Part shown: piece after piece, positions 8,754-18,500 of the stretch | How positions within the stretch are numbered: position 1 is the stretch's first letter | Layout: each line of letters opens with the position of its first letter | Assembly (NCBI RefSeq): GCF_003991905.1 | Contig: NZ_RSCL01000010.1 | Location: 186,001 to 250,000 of the forward strand | Direction of reading: 5' to 3' | Source: Dulcicalothrix desertica PCC 7102 | GTDB taxonomy: Bacteria > Cyanobacteriota > Cyanobacteriia > Cyanobacteriales > Nostocaceae | Length of the DNA stretch: 64,000 nucleotides | Made by a program: the position numbers and the translations under genes | Notes under the pieces: generated by a model | Seen by the model: the letters and a program-made list of their open reading frames with translations, nothing else | What the model was told of the DNA's origin: nothing | The model's database searches: none

Positions 8754-10271
8754 TCATGATGAAAGTAAACTCAAAATATTTTGGCGCCCATACCCTTGAA
8801 ATCTATTCTCTTCAAGTAAAGATAAAATTGTATTTAATTCGTTTTGAACGCTTTGCTGACTCCCTAGCTTAAATAATAACTTTTCTTGAATTATTTTAAC
8901 AATCCGCCTAGTCTGTTGTTGAGTAAGTTCTTCATCAGTATTCTCTGTCAAAAAGCTATGGGTAATAAAAAGTTCTGAGCCTTGAATAATTTTAATTTTT
9001 ATAGTTTGAATTATTTGATTAAATACCTCTTCGACAAAACGGTTAGTTATGTATTTTAAAATTACTAATTCTAAAGTGTAAAGAGTTGGTTTATCTTCCA
9101 CATTTTTATCAACTAAAGAACGACATTGAATTAAATAATTTAAAGTTGATAAAAGTTGACTAGAGGTTAAAAAACCATCTGTATCTTTTAAAAGTTGATG
9201 CCATGAAGCGGTATTACGTCTAATTGCAATCCAATAGATAACATTTTTTTCCAATGCTGATAACTGTTGAAATTGATTATCTAAAAAATCAGTAATTACA
9301 TTATCAACAAAAATGGATGGATTTTCCATAAAATCTGATACTTCACCTGCAAAGACTGTATGAACCATCTTTACGACTTTCTTAAGTATCCACGGGTTAC
9401 TATAGCGTCTACTAAATTCTTCTAATTTTTCCGGTGTACCAGAAAGACCCTCAGCTATTAAAATTTCCTTCGCTTCTTCATACGTTAAAGACCCTAACCT
9501 TTGTAAGCGAACAAATCCTCCCTCTAACGCTTCAATATTCCGAGGTCTTTCTCGACTGAGTAATAAAATACAGCTTTGATGAGACTCCCTTGCAACTCGT
9601 TTTAACAAATCGCAGTAATCGTTATAATCTGGGCTATTATTACTTGATATTTCTTCCCACGCATCTAATACAAGTATACACTTTTGTTGACGCAAGTACT
9701 GAATTAATTGTGATACTTTAACTTCAGTGTTTTGCCCTTTGGATAAAAATTCCATTAATTCCGTCAATAGTTGTTGAAATGGTGGTACTGATTCTAACGA
9801 ACGCCAAATTAAGTAACTATATTTATCACCAATTTGCTCTATCAACTGTCGAGCTAAAGCTCTTTTGCCAATTCCCCCCATTCCATGAATAACTACTAAG
9901 CGACAACGCTCTTGAATAACCCATTGCTCAAGTTCTGCTAATTCTTTTGTCCGACCACAAAAATTTGAAAGAGGAGGCGCCTCACTTAAATCTATATTAC
10001 TATCGACTGTATCTTCTACCACATCTTCCCAATCTAAACCTAACACTTGACAGAAAGCCTTAAAATTATCAGGTTCAATACGATGTTTAGCTTCCAAAAA
10101 GCGTCTCCATGTAGCTGGCGAAACACCTGCACCCTTAACACCACTAAGCTTTAGAATTTCTGTAGCTTCATTAATCCATCTAACGTCATCTCTAATCCAA
10201 CCCCTGTTCATTCTAGCCTGTTTAATTTTACTTTTTCCTGATTCGGAAGCTTTTAAAGTGCGCTGACTCAT
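8754..10271 (-). CDS. NB-ARC STAND-type protein with degenerate Walker A
   Basis: This 505-residue protein has an N-terminal HTH/XRE-like domain (about residues 15-85, with ARMNRGW and ATWRRFLEAK...CQVLGLDWEDV) and then an NB-ARC module (about 100-360). The N-terminal domain is the one often seen on cyanobacterial WD40/NB-ARC proteins. The P-loop reads GMGGIGKRAL: the Thr/Ser after the invariant Lys is Arg (AGA). The Walker B strand LVLDAWEEI lacks the second acidic residue. The C-terminal 150 residues are helical, with no WD40 or TPR sensor. It may therefore be a nucleotide-blind or regulatory STAND relative. It is divergent from a second, intact STAND gene. Confidence 0.8.
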   Translation of the reverse strand: MSQRTLKASESGKSKIKQARMNRGWIRDDVRWINEATEILKLSGVKGAGVSPATWRRFLEAKHRIEPDNFKAFCQVLGLDWEDVVEDTVDSNIDLSEAPPLSNFCGRTKELAELEQWVIQERCRLVVIHGMGGIGKRALARQLIEQIGDKYSYLIWRSLESVPPFQQLLTELMEFLSKGQNTEVKVSQLIQYLRQQKCILVLDAWEEISSNNSPDYNDYCDLLKRVARESHQSCILLLSRERPRNIEALEGGFVRLQRLGSLTYEEAKEILIAEGLSGTPEKLEEFSRRYSNPWILKKVVKMVHTVFAGEVSDFMENPSIFVDNVITDFLDNQFQQLSALEKNVIYWIAIRRNTASWHQLLKDTDGFLTSSQLLSTLNYLIQCRSLVDKNVEDKPTLYTLELVILKYITNRFVEEVFNQIIQTIKIKIIQGSELFITHSFLTENTDEELTQQQTRRIVKIIQEKLLFKLGSQQSVQNELNTILSLLEENRFQGYGRQNILSLLSS

Positions 10272-10637
10272 ATAATTAAAATCAAATAATAATAAAGTGT
10301 TAACTGTACATGAAAACTTGACTTTCTCAGAATTATTACTTAAGTAATCATTTTCAGTTAAAGTAATTATTTTTGCAATAGGATGAAACTTATGATTACA
10401 TTATATAGCTAAAAAATCTATGATACATAGATGATGCTCTATGAATTTTGCTCAGAAGCTTTGTTCATAAAGTATCGAAAGCATCATTCATTTTGTATCA
10501 TAAACTTCATTTTTATATTCAACTGTCCAGTTCAATATATTCAACATTTTCAGTTTGTTCGCTCAATATACTCAAGGTATAAAATTATTACAAATTTAGG
10601 TTAAGCTCACTACAAGGAGTTATAACGGTGCTAACCG
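10272..10637. other. Divergent promoter region between two STAND genes
   Basis: A 366-bp AT-rich interval between the leftward and rightward NB-ARC genes. AAGGAG lies about 18 bases before the ATG of the right-hand gene, followed by a GTG that opens only a six-codon frame overlapping the start. I see no palindromic operator. Confidence 0.4.
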
Positions 10638-12983
10638 ATGGGTACTGAAACAATATCGGAGCTTGTGAGGGCAGCTAATACATTAGTTCTTTTTAAAACT
10701 GAAAGACCTTTGAATGATGTACAAAAGTGTATCCTTGAGCAAGTTTTACAAGGAAAAAAGCTTAAAGATATTCAGGTGACTGGGTATTCTGACAGCACAG
10801 TACAACGAGTCTTTTGCCCAAAGCTTTGGGAGCTATTGTCAGACGCAACAGGACATAAAGTACGTATTAATACTGTTAATCTAATATTAGAAAAAATACA
10901 GACGCAATCTAGTTGTAGTACAAGTAATCAAGTTGAAATGACTTCAACGGAACAACCTCCAGTACCTTTCCCTATCCCTATCAAACAGTTACGTCATAAT
11001 TTACCTGCTGCAAGTTGCACTAATTTTATTGGTCGAGAAGAGGAAATAGCTAGACTTTTAGAGTTGTTATCAACCCGACATGCTGCACATTTGGTTAGCG
11101 TCGATGGTACTGGAGGTGTGGGCAAAACTACGCTTGTGGTAGAAGCTGCTTATCGCTGTTTGCACGCTAGTTACAATAATGAAGCTTTTTTGGGTGTTCC
11201 TACCTTTGATGTTATTATCTTTACTTCAGCCAAACGATATTATCTTACACCGTTTGGTTTTTTGCCTAGTCTGGCGCCGCGCAAAACTCTGCTAGATATT
11301 TTCCAACAAATAGCGCGCGTGTTGGGTTTAGAAATTACAGGGGTAAGTTTTGAGGAGCAATTAGATTTAATTAAAGATGCTCTTTCTTGCCAACGCACGT
11401 TACTTATTGTAGATAATTTGGAAACGGTTGAAAACCAGCAAGATGTTCTAGCGTTTTTGTATGAGTTACCACCAACCGTTAAAGCTGTAATTACAACGCG
11501 CGAGCAAATAGTTTTTGTTCCCGTGCGGTTAACATCGATGCCAGAAGAGGATGGTCTTTGTTTAATTCGACACGAAGCTAAGGAAAAAGGAGTATCACTT
11601 AACACCCAAGATTCTCAAGCATTATATAAAATGACGGGTGGTATTCCAGTTGCCATCAGCTACGCAATTGGACAGTTAGCAAACGGCTATCCTATTCAAG
11701 AAGTATTGGGAGGAGTGTCTAAGTCTACAGGAGATGTTGCCCGTTTTTGCTTTGAAACTTCAGTGAAACCACTCGAAGGACAAACGGCACACAAGTTATT
11801 AATGGCACTTGCATTATTTCCTATACCTGCTTTGCAAGATGCCCTTGTCCAAGTAGCGGCGCCTGACACTGAAAATAATACAATAAATAGTGACTTAGCT
11901 CGGTTACGAGGATTGTCTTTAGTTAGACAAGAAAATAACCGCTACAGTATCTTGCCATTAACTCGTGAATATGCGATGTGCGAACTTAACGCACGTCCAG
12001 ATTTTGAAGCAGAAGCGAGAGAAAGGTGGATTGGTTGGTACTTAAGCTTTTCTCAAAGGTTTGCTCAACAAGATGCAAAAGAATGGCAAGGGGAATTTGA
12101 CGGTTTAGAAGAATGGCAAAATTTGCAAGCCGTGATTGAGTGGTGTATGGTTAAGGGTCGATACACCGAGATGTTGCAGTTTTGGCAAAATATTGAAGCA
12201 TATACCCATATTATGGGCAGACGTGAAAGCCGTTTACAGTATTGGGACGACCGCATAACTTGGACAGCGTGGTTAATTAAAGCAGCAGAACAACGTGGAG
12301 ATTGGGCAGTAGCAGCAAAAGTAATGGTAGACCGTGCTTGGACTCTCACCTCGATGGGTAAGCAAAAACAGCTAGAAGAAGCTTGGGAACTATTTACAAA
12401 AGCTTGGGAACTTCGTCATCATCAAGAACCATTATTTGTATTGAGTTTAGCTAAAGATATAGGAGTTTTATACATTCAACAGCAAAGATACGAAGAGGCA
12501 GAAACTTGGCTTTCTCAAGCAATCGAACTATTTGAGCATATACAATTAGATGAAAATCAACGACTACGGCAATTGACAGAAATTCGCTATTATCAAGGTG
12601 AAATTATCTTCAAAAATCAAAATTACGACCAAGCATTGACTATCTTTCAACAAGCTTTAGAACACGCACAATTATTAGACTGGCGCCGCGCTATATATTG
12701 TATACAAAATTGGTTAGCCGAAATCGCCATTAAACAAGGGCGCCATAACGAAGCAGAAATATTATTAACAGAAGGACTGCGGGTAGCAGAAGCAAATCAA
12801 GATAAAAGTCGCACTGCATTTTGTCAACGCTCATTATCTAATTTAGCAAAAGCACAAAATAATTTACCACAAGCTAGCGATTGGGCAATTAAAGCATTAG
12901 AAAATTTTGAAACATTAGGAATGCTACCAGAAGCAGAAGAAACACAAACTCTACTTCAAGAATTAGATTCTGATCCCCCCTAA
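10638..12983 (+). CDS. NB-ARC/TPR STAND ATPase
   Basis: A 781-residue signalling ATPase. Residues 1-95 form the cyanobacterial HTH-like N-terminal domain (RPLNDVQKCILEQVLQGK...KLWELLSDATGHKV). The NB-ARC domain begins with FIGREEEI (about 133); the P-loop is GTGGVGKTTL (about 160) and Walker B is LLIVDNLETV (about 257). The C-terminal half, about 540-775, is TPR-like helical repeats such as RYEEAETWLSQAIELFE and NYDQALTIFQQALEHA. STAND proteins sense a ligand through the repeats and oligomerise through the NTPase; in bacteria many serve in regulation or antiphage defence. No effector domain other than the HTH is seen. A stop lies just upstream of the ATG, which fixes the start. Confidence 0.87.
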   Translation: MGTETISELVRAANTLVLFKTERPLNDVQKCILEQVLQGKKLKDIQVTGYSDSTVQRVFCPKLWELLSDATGHKVRINTVNLILEKIQTQSSCSTSNQVEMTSTEQPPVPFPIPIKQLRHNLPAASCTNFIGREEEIARLLELLSTRHAAHLVSVDGTGGVGKTTLVVEAAYRCLHASYNNEAFLGVPTFDVIIFTSAKRYYLTPFGFLPSLAPRKTLLDIFQQIARVLGLEITGVSFEEQLDLIKDALSCQRTLLIVDNLETVENQQDVLAFLYELPPTVKAVITTREQIVFVPVRLTSMPEEDGLCLIRHEAKEKGVSLNTQDSQALYKMTGGIPVAISYAIGQLANGYPIQEVLGGVSKSTGDVARFCFETSVKPLEGQTAHKLLMALALFPIPALQDALVQVAAPDTENNTINSDLARLRGLSLVRQENNRYSILPLTREYAMCELNARPDFEAEARERWIGWYLSFSQRFAQQDAKEWQGEFDGLEEWQNLQAVIEWCMVKGRYTEMLQFWQNIEAYTHIMGRRESRLQYWDDRITWTAWLIKAAEQRGDWAVAAKVMVDRAWTLTSMGKQKQLEEAWELFTKAWELRHHQEPLFVLSLAKDIGVLYIQQQRYEEAETWLSQAIELFEHIQLDENQRLRQLTEIRYYQGEIIFKNQNYDQALTIFQQALEHAQLLDWRRAIYCIQNWLAEIAIKQGRHNEAEILLTEGLRVAEANQDKSRTAFCQRSLSNLAKAQNNLPQASDWAIKALENFETLGMLPEAEETQTLLQELDSDPP

Positions 12984-13130
12984 CTCCCCTTAATAAGGGG
13001 GGAGAAGAAGTAGTTTTTTAGCTGTTATTGAAAAAAGGGGGGACAATAAGCAGTTTTTTAACTTCTATTAAAAAAGGAGGTAAAAAGTAAATTCTTAGCC
13101 CCCCTTATTAAGGGGGGTTGGGGGGATCAA
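12971..13130. mobile_element. MITE-like repeat with CCCCTTAATAAGGGG ends
   Basis: The element has imperfect terminal inverted repeats of about 35 bp, each itself a hairpin. The left end starts TGATCCCCCCTAACTCCCCT; the right end, read on the other strand, starts TGATCCCCCCAACCCCCCTT. It overlaps the last codons of the STAND gene. A second copy of the family is at 38036-38151. It may act as a terminator as well as being a non-autonomous element. Confidence 0.55.
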
Positions 13131-13394
13131 TCAATTGTTACAAAAAACAAAATAAATTACCCTAGCATCAGCTTTCGCGGTAAACTTATTATAATTACAT
13201 ACACTTAGCAATAAAATAAATATTTTCTTAAACTCCAAAACATACACTTTGAAGTAAATATTTAGCGCTAATAAAACTTATAGACAAAAAACGAAAGAGA
13301 GCGAAAAAATAGATAAAAAATTATATTTATTTATTTTATTTTTGTATCGCTTTCTATGCTTTGACCAACTGCTAGTCTCTAGGATAAAAAGTGA
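13131..13394. other. AT-rich leader before the kinase-AAA gene
   Basis: 264 bp with nothing recognisable beyond A/T-rich sequence and a weak AGGAT before the ATG. With the MITE-like element to its left, the gene-free interval is 411 bp. Confidence 0.35.
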
Positions 13395-15479
13395 ATGAGT
13401 ACAAATACTTTGATTAGTAGAACACTTAATAATCGCTACAAAATCTCAGCTTATTTAGGAGGGGGAGGTTTTGGTGATACTTACCTAGCTAACGACTTAT
13501 TCTTACCAGAAAAACCTGTTTGTGTTGTTAAACATCTCAAAATACGCAACCTAAACCACGCGCGAGCAGCTTTAGTTAGTAAATTCTTTGACAAAGAAGC
13601 AAAGTTTCTATACCAACTAGGTAACTCACATCCTCAAATACCCCAACTGCTCGCACATTTTCCAGAAGACGAAGAATTTTACTTAGTCCAAGAATTTATT
13701 GACGGATATGATTTAACAAAAGAAATTATCCCAGGTGTAACTCGAAGTGAGGCTGAAGTATCAAGTCTTCTTATCGATATTCTAGAGGTTTTAGCATTTG
13801 TTCATGACAAAGGTATTATACATCGAGATATAAAGCCACAAAATTTGATGCGGCGCCGCGATGGCAAGATTGTATTAATTGATTTTGGAGCAGTTAAAGA
13901 AATTGGCACGCTGGGAGCAAATGCTCAAGGGCAATCAAGTAGCACTGTTGTAATTGGTACTCTTGGATACATGCCAGCCGAACAACAGAATTCTCATCCT
14001 CAGTTTAGTAGTGATGTTTATGCTGTAGGAATTATCGCATTTCAGGCATTAACAGGGTTGGACGTATTTAAGTTGCCACGAGATAAAAATAATGGAGAAT
14101 TGCACTGCGCTTTGTTTCGCGACATTAATATTAGTCCAAGTTTTGCTCAAATTTTGGATACGATGGTACGTTACGACTACCGTCAGAGATACCAAAATGC
14201 AGGTGAAGCTTTAAACGTTGTGCAGCAATATCTAAGTATTTCTCAAGCACGTACTGTTAATGTATCGCCAATATCGGCTCAAACACCACCAACAGTTATA
14301 CCAAACACCCAGCAAAAGTCTGAGCAGTCAGTTAGCGTTAGCGAAACCTCGATTTTTCAAAAGATTTTGCAATTCTTCCAGCAGTTATTTAGTGATACAC
14401 CTAACACTTCATCGACTACGACTAACCAGTATGTCTCTACTACCCCCACACATCCAACAAATTTAGAGCAACCAGAAGGGCAAGTTAGCTTAAAATCTCC
14501 TCTTTATATTGAGCGGGCGCCAATAGAAAATGATTGTTATGAAGAAATTTTACAACCAGGAGCGCTGATTCGGATAAAAGCACCGCGACAAATGGGTAAA
14601 ACTTCACTTCTAACGCGCGTTCTCCATCATGGTAAGCAACAAGGGTTTTCGACAGCGTACTTAAATTTTCAGTCAGCAGATGCAGAGTTTCTCACCAGTT
14701 TAGATAAATTCTTGCAGTGGTTTTGCGGCAGCATTGCTCAAGAATTAAACCTTAAAGATAAGCTAAGTCAATACTGGCAAGGTATTTTGGGTAGTAAAGA
14801 CAAATGTACAAACTACTTTCAAAGATACTTGTTATCTGAAATAAATACTCCAATAGTTTTGGGCTTAGACGAAGTAGACCAAATATTTCAATATCCGCAA
14901 GTTGCCTCAGAATTTTTTGCCTTATTACGCGCGTGGCATGAAACGTCTAAGAACAAAGAAATTTGGAAAAAACTGCGATTAGTAATTGTGCATTCAAAAG
15001 AAGTTTACATACCATTGAACATCAACCAATCACCATTCAATGTTGGATTACCTATCGATTTACCAGAATTCAGCGAGTCACAAATCAAAGATTTAGTACA
15101 ACGACATAAATTAACATGGAGCGACACAGAAATAAAACAACTTATAGCAATGGTAGGAGGACATCCTTATTTAGTCAGAAAAGCACTTTATGAAATCGCG
15201 CGCGGTAAAATAACCTTATCGCAACTATTGCAAATAGCACCAACCGAACAAGGAATGTACAGCGACCATCTACGCAGGCACTTGTATAATTTACAAGAAG
15301 ATGCCAAATTACTTGCAGCAATCAAACAAGTAGTAGCAGCAACACAACCTATACGCATAGAATCAAGTTCAGCATTTAAATTACGCAGCATGGGATTAGT
15401 AAAATTTCAAGGAAATGATGTAATGCCATTATGTGATTTATATCGCCTGTATTTTCAAGAAAGTTTACGAATGAATTAG
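13395..15479 (+). CDS. Ser/Thr protein kinase fused to an AAA-like ATPase
   Basis: The 694-residue protein has a Hanks-type kinase domain (about residues 12-275): glycine loop LGGGGFGDTY, VVK lysine, catalytic HRDIKPQN near 142, and DFGAVKE. A Gln/Thr/Ser-rich linker follows, then an AAA_35-type domain (about 360-690) with P-loop RQMGKTSLL near 398, Walker B LGLDEVDQIF, and the C-terminal GGHPYLVRKALYEI motif of this family. Kinase and AAA_35 fusions are typical of filamentous cyanobacteria (family knowledge). It probably transduces an unknown signal. The next gene, 79 bp downstream, begins with the same AAA_35 domain, so the two may act together. Confidence 0.92.
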   Translation: MSTNTLISRTLNNRYKISAYLGGGGFGDTYLANDLFLPEKPVCVVKHLKIRNLNHARAALVSKFFDKEAKFLYQLGNSHPQIPQLLAHFPEDEEFYLVQEFIDGYDLTKEIIPGVTRSEAEVSSLLIDILEVLAFVHDKGIIHRDIKPQNLMRRRDGKIVLIDFGAVKEIGTLGANAQGQSSSTVVIGTLGYMPAEQQNSHPQFSSDVYAVGIIAFQALTGLDVFKLPRDKNNGELHCALFRDINISPSFAQILDTMVRYDYRQRYQNAGEALNVVQQYLSISQARTVNVSPISAQTPPTVIPNTQQKSEQSVSVSETSIFQKILQFFQQLFSDTPNTSSTTTNQYVSTTPTHPTNLEQPEGQVSLKSPLYIERAPIENDCYEEILQPGALIRIKAPRQMGKTSLLTRVLHHGKQQGFSTAYLNFQSADAEFLTSLDKFLQWFCGSIAQELNLKDKLSQYWQGILGSKDKCTNYFQRYLLSEINTPIVLGLDEVDQIFQYPQVASEFFALLRAWHETSKNKEIWKKLRLVIVHSKEVYIPLNINQSPFNVGLPIDLPEFSESQIKDLVQRHKLTWSDTEIKQLIAMVGGHPYLVRKALYEIARGKITLSQLLQIAPTEQGMYSDHLRRHLYNLQEDAKLLAAIKQVVAATQPIRIESSSAFKLRSMGLVKFQGNDVMPLCDLYRLYFQESLRMN

Positions 15480-15490
15480 AACCCATATAT

Positions 15491-15518
15491 GTAGAGACGC
15501 GATACATCGCGTCTCCAC
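15491..15518. repeat. GAGACGCG palindrome
   Basis: One GTAGAGACGCGAT/ATCGCGTCTC hairpin sits in the 79-bp gap between the kinase-AAA and AAA-WD40 genes; it may attenuate transcription between them. Confidence 0.7.
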
Positions 15519-15558
15519 AACGCGCGATTCCACAAAAAATTAAAATCACCAACCTTCC

Positions 15559-18500
15559 ATGACGCAACTTATCTACCCACCATATCAATATCAAGTAGGG
15601 GGAAGCTTACCGACTAACTCCCCAACTTACGTAGAAAGACAAGCAGATATCGACCTCTACACAGCCTTAATAAAAGGCGAATTTTGCTATGTTCTTAACT
15701 CTCGGCAAATGGGTAAATCAAGCCTAAAAGTGCGAACAATGAAACGTTTACAGTCAGAAAACTTTGCTTGTGTTGATATTGACATCACAAGCATTGGAAC
15801 CGCTGATATTACACCTGAGCAATGGTATGCAGGAATAATTAATAGTATTATTAATAGTTTAGAAATCTACAATGATTTTGATTTAAATCAATGGTGGTTA
15901 AAAGAAGTCTTACTATCTCCAGCTAATCGATTAAGTAAATTTATCGATACGGTTTTGCTCAAAGATATAACTAAAGATATTGTGATTTTTGTCGATGAGA
16001 TTGATAGTGTTTTAAGCTTGAATTTTCCCATTGATGATTTTTTCGCTTTGATTCGGGAATGTTATAATAGTCGCGCATCAAAACAAAATTATCGACATTT
16101 GAGCTTTGCTTTATTTGGAGTTGCCACACCTTCAGATTTAATTCAAGATAAACGACGTACCCCTTTTAATATTGGTAGAGCGATTCAATTAACAGGTTTT
16201 CAATTATCGGAAGCTGAACCCCTTGCCAAAGGATTGGGAATTAAAACAAATCACCCCATGTCAGTCATGGCAGAAGTTCTAAACTGGACTGGGGGACAAC
16301 CATTTTTAACCCAAAAACTCTGTCAAATTATTCTCGACCGCACAACCGAAATTCCCAGCGATCACATCACCGAATCGATTCGGGAATTAGTGCAGCAGAA
16401 AATCATCGACAATTGGGAATCGCAGGATGAACCAGAGCATTTAAAAACGATACGCGATCGCATACTGCAAGGTGGAGGACAAAAAGCAAATCGGCTTTTA
16501 GGGATATATAAGGAGATTTTAAACCATTCAGTAGCAACCCCACCCCAACCCTCCACCCTTGCAGGGAGGGATTCAGGGAAAGGGGTTAGGGGGTTAGGTT
16601 CCGATATTGCCGAAGAAATGGACTTGCGGTTATCGGGGTTGGTGGTTGAGCAGCAAGGAAATTTGCAAGTATATAACCGAGTTTATGAGTTGGTATTTGA
16701 CCGCAATTGGGTGGATGGAGAACTCAAAAAACTCCGTCCCGACTTTTACGAAGAACAATTTAATATTTGGTCAAAATCTAACGAAAATCCCCAAGATTTA
16801 TTACAGGGGGAAAAACTGCGGGATGCTTTGGCATGGGCAGAAGGTAAGAGTTTGAGCAATCGGGATTATAAATTTATTTCCGCTAGCCAGCAATGGGAAT
16901 TTACCCAAGCCAAACGCAAAACCCAGCGACAATTGGCTGTTGGAGGTGGTATTTTGGCTGTGTCAATTGCCGGAGTAATTTTAGCAGCTACAGCCGCAGG
17001 TATTGCGAACAAGCAACGACAGACAGCAGTAGTAGATCGAGATAAAGCCAGCCAAGAAAAAACCATAGCAATATCTGACCGGGATAAGGCAAACCAACAG
17101 GCAAATAAAGCAAGTCAGGATTTAAACACAGCTAAACAAGGTATCGTAAAAGCGAATCAGGATTTAAATAAGGCAAAAAAAGAAACTACCACAGCCAAAC
17201 AGCAGTTAACAACCGCACAACAACAAGCGAATAGAGCCAAACAGCAAGAATTATTAGCAGAAAACAACCAAAAACAAGCCGAAACGAAACAAAAAGCAGC
17301 AGAACAGAAAGTTATCAAAACAGGACAGGATTTAGCCCAAGCGCAAACTAATTTACAGATAGTGCAGCAAGACGCAGCCAAAAAAACCCAAGAAGCACAG
17401 CAAAAAGTCGGTTCGGCAAATAGACAAGCCAGCGTAGCGCAAGTAGAAGCGAAAAAAGCCCAAGATGCGGTGAAACAGGCACAAATAACCCTGAAGCAAG
17501 CACAAGAAGCTAGAAAACTAGCTTTGCAAGAAGCCCAAGTAGCACAGGAAGGAACAAGGCTGGAACAAACAGGACTTTCGGCGTTAAACCAGTTTCAGAA
17601 ACAAGGTGACGAGATGAATGCTTTATTAGTGGCGATGGAAGCAGGGCAAAGATTGAAAGAACTGGTGAAAGATGGACGAAAATTAGATAAATATCCGGCT
17701 GTAAGTCCAATTTTGGCTTTGCAGACAATTGTCGATCAGATCCGTGAACACAACCAACTTCAGCATTCAAATGTGGTCTTCAGCACAGAATTTAGCGCAG
17801 ATGGGCAGCGTATTGTCACTGCATCACAAGATAATACCGCCAAGGTGTGGGACACCAAAGGCAACTTGCTAGCTGACCTCAAAGGACATCAGGGAGGAGT
17901 CTACAGTGCAAAATTTAGCGCAGATGGGCAGCGTATTGTTACCGCATCATTTGACTATACTGCCAAGGTGTGGGACACCAAAGGCAACTTACTGGTTGAC
18001 CTGAAAGGGCATAAGCTGCCAGTCACCAGTGCAGAGTTTAGCGCAGATGGGCAGCGCATTCTTACTGCATCACAAGATAATACCGCCAAGGTGTGGGACA
18101 CTAAAGGCAACTTGCTAGCTAACCTCAAAGGATATAGTGGGTATCGTGAGAAGAAAGGCAGCCCAGAATTTAGCGCAGATGGGCAGCATATTGTCGCTGT
18201 ATCTGGCGATACTGCCAAGGTGTGGGACACCAAAGGCAACTTGCTGGCTGATCTCAAAGGGCATCAGAGTTTGCTCAGAAGTGCAAAATTTAGCGCAGAT
18301 GGGCAGCGCATTGTCACTGCATCATTTGACAATACTGCCAAGGTGTGGGACACCAAAGGCAACTTACTGACTGATATCAAAGATGATATCAAAGAGCATC
18401 AGGGTGGGGTTAACAGCGCAGTATTTAGTCCAGATGGGCAGCACATTGTTACTATGGGTCACAAAACCGTTAAGGTGTGGGATGCCAAAGGCAACTTATT

